This document shows positions 58,166 to 64,000 of a stretch of DNA of 64,000 nucleotides, piece by piece (within the stretch, counting starts at the first letter, position 1; each line of letters begins with the position of its first letter). The position numbers and the translations under genes are program-made. This DNA comes from Spizellomyces punctatus DAOM BR117 (taxonomy: Eukaryota; Chytridiomycota; Chytridiomycetes; Spizellomycetales; Spizellomycetaceae). The notes below the pieces were generated by a model that worked only from the letters and a program-made list of their open reading frames with translations, was not told the origin of the DNA and did no database searches. Location of the stretch: contig NW_015971543.1 in the NCBI RefSeq assembly GCF_000182565.1, positions 469,397 to 533,396 on the forward strand, in the 5' to 3' direction.

Positions 58166-58300
58166 GACGAAAGTAAAAAGGTGGTTTGGGGCGCCGTGAA
58201 AACGTCTTGACAATATATGGACTTTAAAAGTTCGGATATATGGATGAACTTCAGTAAACAATGGAAATTCCCCGTGCCTTCAACAACCCGTGTCCAAAAA

Positions 58301-58326
58301 CACACACACACACACACACACACACA
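58301..58326. repeat. (CA)13 microsatellite
   Basis: Thirteen uninterrupted CA dinucleotides in the upstream region of the CBM48 gene. Confidence 0.98.
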
Positions 58327-59223
58327 AGATGGCAAACAAGGCAACACGGGCAAAAAGGTCTCGTTCGTTTTGATCCCGCAATGTGACAAAATCCCCTTAT
58401 CGTCACGCGTGCTCAGTCAACACAAATAATCGTATCTCACAAATGTTGCATTTGCCTCTCGAACAAGTGTTGTTTATCCGAGTCAACCAAACAAAAAATG
58501 ATCGATCGTGAAAGGCCCAAAAGTGCGAGGTTGCGAGACAAAAAGGGCTTGTCGTGAACCAGAGGAAAGATACGGGAAAATGAAAGATGACGGGGGACAA
58601 GTAGGGAGGCGTTTGTTCAAAAGGATATTTTATATACTCTAGTAAAAAGCACCCAACCCGTGCATTGCACTTGCAATAGAATTCTCGGCTCCTTTTCTGT
58701 TCACAAATTAGTACGAGTGACAAAAACGAGAACTGTCGTCATCTTTGCTAACAAAAACGTGTTGGATCATAGAGTAGAAAAATCAAATAAAAAGATTGTG
58801 TTGTGCTGTGCTGATGCTGCTTGCAAGTAATAAAATCGCATGCGTAGCAAAAAAACGAAACGGTCAAAAGACAAAAAACTGAATAAAACAAAACCTCGTT
58901 TGGAGTGTTCCGTCATTTGACGAGTGTTCATTTCCAGTCAGAACTCGTCTTGCGCATGAGTGATGATGACTCTTCTAATCCAGGAATTCGGGTCTAGATC
59001 CATGAAATTTTGTCTTACGTCATGCAATTGGATTGGAATGTTGTACAAATTGGGGTTAATAATACCCGAGTCGTACCATGGGCTTAGCTTGGCGAAACGA
59101 GATCGGACAAGCTTACGAGATTTTGCTTGTTTTGAACGGACAGGTTTTGACATGGTCGAGAGTTGATTTGTTCCTTTCATTTTACTACATCTTTCTGGTC
59201 GAGTATTATGCATCTTTTATCTA
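58327..59223. other. Intergenic, nothing recognised
   Basis: Between the CBM48 gene promoter side and the stop of the RtcB-like gene. Short frames only. Confidence 0.5.
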
Positions 59224-60873
59224 CTACATCTTTCTCACTTTATATGTAACAACCGGTCGCAGAGTCGCAATCACCCTTCCAACATTAGCTTCAACCAAAT
59301 CTTTCACAACACTATCAACCTCCTTGTAGCATTCCGGAGCTTCCTCATACAATAAATCCTTTTCATCACAGACAACCACGCTTCCCAGATGCGTTCGTCG
59401 GAGTCCTTCCATGGCTTGTGGTGTTTTACCATACTTTGATGGTAAGGACGCGAGGGCCTTTTTACGGGTCGTGGTGCGGCCTGCACCGTGGGCCAGGGAA
59501 TTGGCGGTATGGGGTTGAGCTGTTGGGTTTGGTAAAAAGAGGTAGGAAAAGCTGCCTCGTGAACCGGGAATAACGCAAAGACCTCGATCAGACGGTGCGG
59601 CGCCTTTTCGGTGGATAAACTGGGTTTGTGTATCCGTTGACACCATTTCCATCCAATTGTGGCACATGTCCAAGAGTTTTCTTTCCGGATTGGTGTTTAG
59701 ACGGGAGAGAAGACGTTGAGCAATTAGATCCCGGTTCCGTGATGCCCAGCGCATGGCCATGTTGTGATCAGAGAGGTAGGCGGTTAGTTCGGATGAAGGG
59801 TAATTTAGAGGGACTGTTGGAGCTGATGCATGCTTTGCAAGAATAGATGGACCAAGGGCTCGTGATCCAGAGTGCACTTTATATTGTCAAAATTGTGATA
59901 TGATGAGTACCATTTTCACGAAAAAAATCACTCAAAATCCTTTCAACCCACCAAGTAAAAGAGCCTTCCCAACATCAATCCCAAGATCCCGAAGCATCCC
60001 CTCATCCTCAACATGCTCCACCACTTGAATCTCTGCAAAATGGTTTCCAGCTCCAACCGTTCCAAGCTGGTCATCAAATGCAGTAGGGGACACGTTTGCT
60101 TCTGCAAGCCAGTCGATTGTACACCCATCCAACCACGGGCCTTCAATATCACGAATCTTTTGTGCGGTTTTCTCTGGTGACAAGTTACATCCGAGTGATG
60201 TCGTAAAGAGCGACATACCACAACCTAATCATATCAACATTAAACAAAACGCACAATCCCACCATTGAAAAGCCAATAAAAAAACGTACCAACATCACTC
60301 CCAACCAAAGCAGGATACGCACACCCCTCAGAAACAACCACAGCACCAATCGGAAACCTATTCCCAGGATGAAGATCCGGCATACCCACTACACGTACAA
60401 CCCCATCAAGGTTACATAAAGCCTTTAATTGACTCGTTGCGAGAGGATCGATTTCGACATGGTGCGCGAGGATCGTCACTGGGATATCGTTTGTGTTGGT
60501 TTGGGGTTTTTGGGTTCCGATATAGTCTTCTCCGGCTGATACGAGTATGACACTACACACCAAAAACACATCCATGAGAACCAAAATACTTGCGATCAAA
60601 AAGGGATGGATAACCGTACCCATCATTCTCAAGCCTCCTCCAAAGATCAAGATCATGACCCCAAACCTCAGTTCCATCAGCCAAAAACACTCGACAGGCT
60701 CTCGTCAATCGTAACTTTGTTTTCGCAAATTGGATAATGCGTTGCCTGAATTGTGTCATCTCTTTTGTTACTATTGAACAAGATGCGTTGGTGAGGTCAG
60801 GTATGGAAACAAGAACGACCGTCCGTTGTTGTTGGTTGGAATTCTTGGCAAGCGTGAGACGTAGTGATGGCAT
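59224..60873 (-). CDS. RTCB: RtcB-family RNA ligase with N-terminal ubiquitin/doublecortin-like extension
   Basis: Four exons give about 480 residues from ATG 60873 (MPSLRLTLAKNSNQQQ). The first 110 residues (FAKTKLRLTRACRVFLADGT, DLWRRLENDG, VILVSAGEDYIG) look like a doublecortin/ubiquitin-type fold. The RtcB core follows: GMPDLHPGNRFPIGAVV, LVGSDVGCGMS with the metal Cys, GTVGAGNHFAEIQ, VHSGSRALG, then VIPGSRGSFSY and AHGAGRTTTRKKA with the guanylylated-His region (about 59476-59493), and the C-terminal TLRPVVTYK. All metal and nucleotide motifs appear intact. RtcB joins 2',3'-cyclic phosphate and 5'-OH RNA ends in tRNA splicing or RNA repair. Well-studied fungi use Trl1 instead, so its presence is notable. 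The N-terminal fold call is tentative. Confidence 0.88.
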
Positions 60874-61638
60874 TTTGCTGGTGTTTGGCTTGCCGGTTTT
60901 TTGTATAGCGTTTGTGGGTACGTTCGGGGATATTGAATTGCTGGGATTTATTGGATTCAAAAACCGTACACAATAAGCTAGAACCCTACATGAGTCGCCA
61001 AAACCAAAGTCATATTCCTTTTATTGTGCAAAAGTGTGACTTTACCGCGCAAGTGGCACAGTAATCCGATACATCACTCATCCTCAATAACAAAAACACA
61101 CACATTTCAACTCACATATATTGATAATTTAACAGCCATCATCAAAAAAAGAAACAACAAAAAACTATAAAAACCCATCAATGCAAGCAACAAGAGCGAG
61201 AGGAACTACACCAATAGATGAAATAAAGATACTAACATATAAGAGATACCCCCTCTCTCCGGTCCTGCACAAAAAAGGAATCCACCCCTCTGAAAAAATA
61301 ACAAGAAATACACAGCGAAAAAAAAAAAAAATATATCTACCTCCTACATAAAACTTTCCAAGATACTGCAAAAAAAGAAAGCGAGACAAGTACTCAAAAC
61401 CTAACTTCCATACCCAATCCTGTTTTTTTTTTCGTTCCAACTCTCCATAAATAGAAAATCGCAAAAAGATGTGTGTATACAACGGATTGCAAATTCAGCA
61501 ATCAACTGGGGGAGGAGGGCAAGCAACATAAAGAATAATCACTTGTCCTGAGAGGTCCGCGCAAATAAACGTTGATATAGGCAGTTGGAGACGTCATGGA
61601 GTGTGATATCTCCTTGGCTGCCCTTCTAACGCTCTTTT
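60874..61638. other. 3' region of the CCCH gene and promoter of the RtcB-like gene
   Basis: A-rich on the plus strand, with poly-A runs at about 61320-61331 and poly-T at about 61424-61433. In the mRNA sense of the CCCH gene this gives U-rich 3' UTR sequence. No coding frame is supported. Confidence 0.5.
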
Positions 61639-63600
61639 TCAAACAGCGACCTTTTTAATATTCTTAAAGATAGGGAGACGATGTCCGGCATCCGAATAAG
61701 ATTGAGCTTCATCCTCGTTCAAGGTATCCTCCTCTATGATCGTCTCACGCACAGGCGAAGGATGTCCAGACGGAGGGGGTGACAGGAGCTGAGCATGCTG
61801 CTGATATGTCATGCCTTTCGAGGTGGCATACGCCGTAGACGGGCTCGAAGGCGACAAATAGTGCTGTTCGGTAATCATGCCTGTCGAAGGGTCAATATGG
61901 AGCGGGCTCCCGGGTAAAAATCCGCTAAAGCTCTCGGAACGTCCTTTTACCCATGAGCGCTGGTTGGGAGTAATGAGCGTACTAGGCTGCGTCACTGAGC
62001 GAGCGCGACGGGTTCTTTCACGAGGTGGCGTCGCCATCGCATTGGAAGAGGTCGAATGAACACTGGGTATATGGTTTCCGCTCGCCATGGCATCGTACAT
62101 GACCGAATTGGGGACTGGAGGAGCAAGCAGATGCGGTTGGACATGATGAGGGTATAAGTCAGAGTAGTTGGCTGCCTCCTCGGCAAAAGTGACTTCATGA
62201 CGCATTTCGGCATAGCTCAGTCGACGTTGTTCCGTATAGCCAGCTAACGGAAGTGAGACCATGCCCACCTCCGTAGGGGAGCCGAGGCGTGTATCACGGA
62301 GCATCTTGTTGAGATGCTCAACATCTTGATCTTGTTGAGCGCTATAACCGTCCGCCATCGGGGCAATGTCTACCGACGGTCGACGGCCAGAAAAGTAGGC
62401 ATCGGCAATGGCGCGGTGGTCATAGAGATGCGTCGGAGCTGCCGTAACAGACTTTGGCGGAGCTGAATTGACAAACGTTGCATGCGTGGGCGACTGCACA
62501 TTGTCGTCAGGCTCATCACCCACCCCCATGGTGCTCTCATGGCTGCTAGACAGCGTACGAGCGCGATCCCTTGTTTGCACAGATAGGCCAGCTGCCTTTT
62601 CATCACCCGGCTTGCGAATAACGATAAGCTTCTTATCAATGTCTTGAAGTTTCTTCTCTACATCTTTCTCAGTATGGATGAAACAACACCGCTTGCCATA
62701 CGGACAGGTGCCTTTCTCCCAGAAAGTCTTGCACATTTCGGTCTTGTATTTGGGATGACGATCCACAGGCCGGAGCTCTGTTTCAGAGTGCGCAAACTGA
62801 CACTTGTTTCCATAGCGGCAAGTACCAGTTTCCTCCCAGGAGCGACAGAGCTCAGTCTTGTATAAACTCATCTTCTTCAGCTCTCGGTCAATCTTTGTAG
62901 GGCTACCAGAAGCTGTCGTTTCGCCAGAGCCTCGACGTTCGGTCGTAGCTGAGCCACTTGAGGTAGAGCCGTCAGAGGTCACTGAGCGCTTCCGCGTGTA
63001 AGGAGGGCGAGTCGCCGGAGGAGAAGGGAGTGGAGCGGAATTATAGGGGCGTGCACCTGCCATATAACGGGCTGGCACATTACCCAAATGGCTGTTAACA
63101 CTGGCAGTTGTAAGCTGGTGCTGATGCATCAACAAGGCATGTGCGGTAGGAGTGAAAGCTCCTAGAGCCATTTGTGGAGTTTGCGGGGTGGCCAATCCTC
63201 CTAGTGCGTAAGAGGGGCGGACAGCGGCGTAAGGAGTACCGGGTAAGGAGGCAGAGTTCATGACCAGAGCGTCTTGATAGGCAGCCGCTGCTGCAGCGTA
63301 TGCGGCAACATCTGGATGAAGGGCAGCGGAAGTATCTTCGGTATCGATGGGTAAGCCATTCTTCATAGCAAAGTCGTGGTTAGCGGAAGGACGTCGAACG
63401 CGACTAGCACCCGTTGAAGAGGCAGGATCGAACATCCTTGCCTCTCGACTATAATTGTCTTGCTGCATTTCCCTGACGCTCGGGCGGCGATGGGTCAATG
63501 GTCCCCCTTCAGAAGGCGCCATCTCATACGACGGAACATCATACAGCTTTCCCTCACCCATGGTCGGATGGCGCGGTCGTTGCTGAAGCAAGATGCTCAT
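61639..63600 (-). CDS. zfs1: TIS11/tristetraprolin-type tandem CCCH zinc-finger protein
   Basis: A single exon of 653 residues from ATG 63600 ([15 protein letters not shown]). The tandem fingers start at about residue 244: [26 protein letters not shown] and, 18 residues on, [27 protein letters not shown], each with C-X8-C-X5-C-X3-H spacing and the YKTEL/YKTEM lead sequences that read UAUU half-sites. The rest is low-complexity, with many Ser/Pro phosphorylation-like sites. The extreme C-terminus HRLPIFKNI resembles the RLPIF box by which animal TTP binds CNOT1. By family, it binds AU-rich 3' UTRs and recruits CCR4-NOT for mRNA decay. Relatives are fission yeast Zfs1 and budding yeast Cth1/2. 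The upstream 400 bp is gene-free. Confidence 0.93.
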   Translation of the reverse strand: MSILLQQRPRHPTMGEGKLYDVPSYEMAPSEGGPLTHRRPSVREMQQDNYSREARMFDPASSTGASRVRRPSANHDFAMKNGLPIDTEDTSAALHPDVAAYAAAAAAYQDALVMNSASLPGTPYAAVRPSYALGGLATPQTPQMALGAFTPTAHALLMHQHQLTTASVNSHLGNVPARYMAGARPYNSAPLPSPPATRPPYTRKRSVTSDGSTSSGSATTERRGSGETTASGSPTKIDRELKKMSLYKTELCRSWEETGTCRYGNKCQFAHSETELRPVDRHPKYKTEMCKTFWEKGTCPYGKRCCFIHTEKDVEKKLQDIDKKLIVIRKPGDEKAAGLSVQTRDRARTLSSSHESTMGVGDEPDDNVQSPTHATFVNSAPPKSVTAAPTHLYDHRAIADAYFSGRRPSVDIAPMADGYSAQQDQDVEHLNKMLRDTRLGSPTEVGMVSLPLAGYTEQRRLSYAEMRHEVTFAEEAANYSDLYPHHVQPHLLAPPVPNSVMYDAMASGNHIPSVHSTSSNAMATPPRERTRRARSVTQPSTLITPNQRSWVKGRSESFSGFLPGSPLHIDPSTGMITEQHYLSPSSPSTAYATSKGMTYQQHAQLLSPPPSGHPSPVRETIIEEDTLNEDEAQSYSDAGHRLPIFKNIKKVAV

Positions 63601-64000
63601 AAAGTTGGCTTAAAAGGTGAAAGGCAGGCGACGTCTAGCTGCAGTTGCTAGGTGTTGTCTGGGACGGGGTGAGCAAGGGACAAGCGTTTGAAAGGAGAAA
63701 GATTGCTACAGAACGTGACAACAAGAAGAGATCAATAAACAGCGTGACAAGTCTGATAAACAACCAACAACGTACCAGAGAGGCTTTACAAAGCCAGTAG
63801 AATATTTGTCAATACAATCTGACAAGCGACAAGGGATACAAGGCAACCAAGAGCCGTTTTAGGTAAACACTTTTATCCAGGACGTGCCGAAACCACAGGA
63901 ATAGAAAGGAAATACAAGGGAGAGCCTAGTTAGCGGTGGAGAGGAGACAAGGAGAAAAGGTGGACCATGGGCATGACAAGACAGACAAGGGAGGTCACAA
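63601..64000. other. Upstream region of the CCCH gene
   Basis: No coding frame. Presumably the 5' UTR and promoter of the TIS11-type gene. Confidence 0.5.

Overview
This window is eukaryotic nuclear DNA, most probably from a zoosporic (flagellated, chytrid-like) fungus. The evidence is compact genes with many short GT-AG introns (about 50-100 nt), fungal regulators (a PacC/Rim101 zinc-finger protein, a TIS11-type CCCH protein, an Air1-type TRAMP subunit), a fused fungal/plant-type urease, and an axonemal outer-arm dynein intermediate chain (DNAI2). The dynein chain is only expected in fungi that still build a motile flagellum. There are no operons and no viral or bacterial replicons. Gene models were spliced by eye: start, stop and motif calls are firm where stated, and many internal exon edges are approximate.

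Layout. 1-15 kb: a partial gene; an Air1/2-like five-zinc-knuckle protein containing a 15-nt microexon; an EEP-family phosphoesterase; DNAI2; an uncharacterised coiled-coil protein convergent with DNAI2; a GH8 glycosidase (a mostly bacterial family); and urease. 15-24.7 kb is the most plastic stretch. A PacC/Rim101 gene is broken by an assembly gap and by a fragment of a local repeat. It is followed by three tandem paralogues of an unrecognised small coiled-coil protein family whose 5' and 3' flanks are duplicated with them, including relic copies of the promoter of the neighbouring subtilase. 24.7-32.5 kb: secreted subtilase, mitochondrial m-AAA protease, an unknown multi-pass membrane protein, RhoGAP. 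34-36.9 kb: NmrA-like protein and a fatty-acid-hydroxylase-superfamily enzyme with a KKXX tail. 39.5-45.5 kb: secreted class 3 lipase, tRNA-Leu(AAG), GNAT acetyltransferase, secreted GMC oxidoreductase. 49.4-64 kb: CLC channel/transporter with Gln at the gating-glutamate position, UPF1-like helicase with an exonuclease-like N-terminus, divergent homeobox gene, CBM48 protein, RtcB-type RNA ligase with an extra N-terminal domain, and a TIS11-type CCCH protein.

Themes. Several genes fit a saprotrophic lifestyle (subtilase, lipase, GH8, GMC oxidoreductase, urease, with PacC as a likely pH regulator). Several act in RNA metabolism (Air1-like, TIS11-like, RtcB-like, UPF1-like). The strongest candidates for something undescribed are the tandem small-protein family at 19.8-24.3 kb with its co-duplicated flanks, the RtcB fusion, and the CLC and homeodomain proteins that lack a nearly invariant residue.
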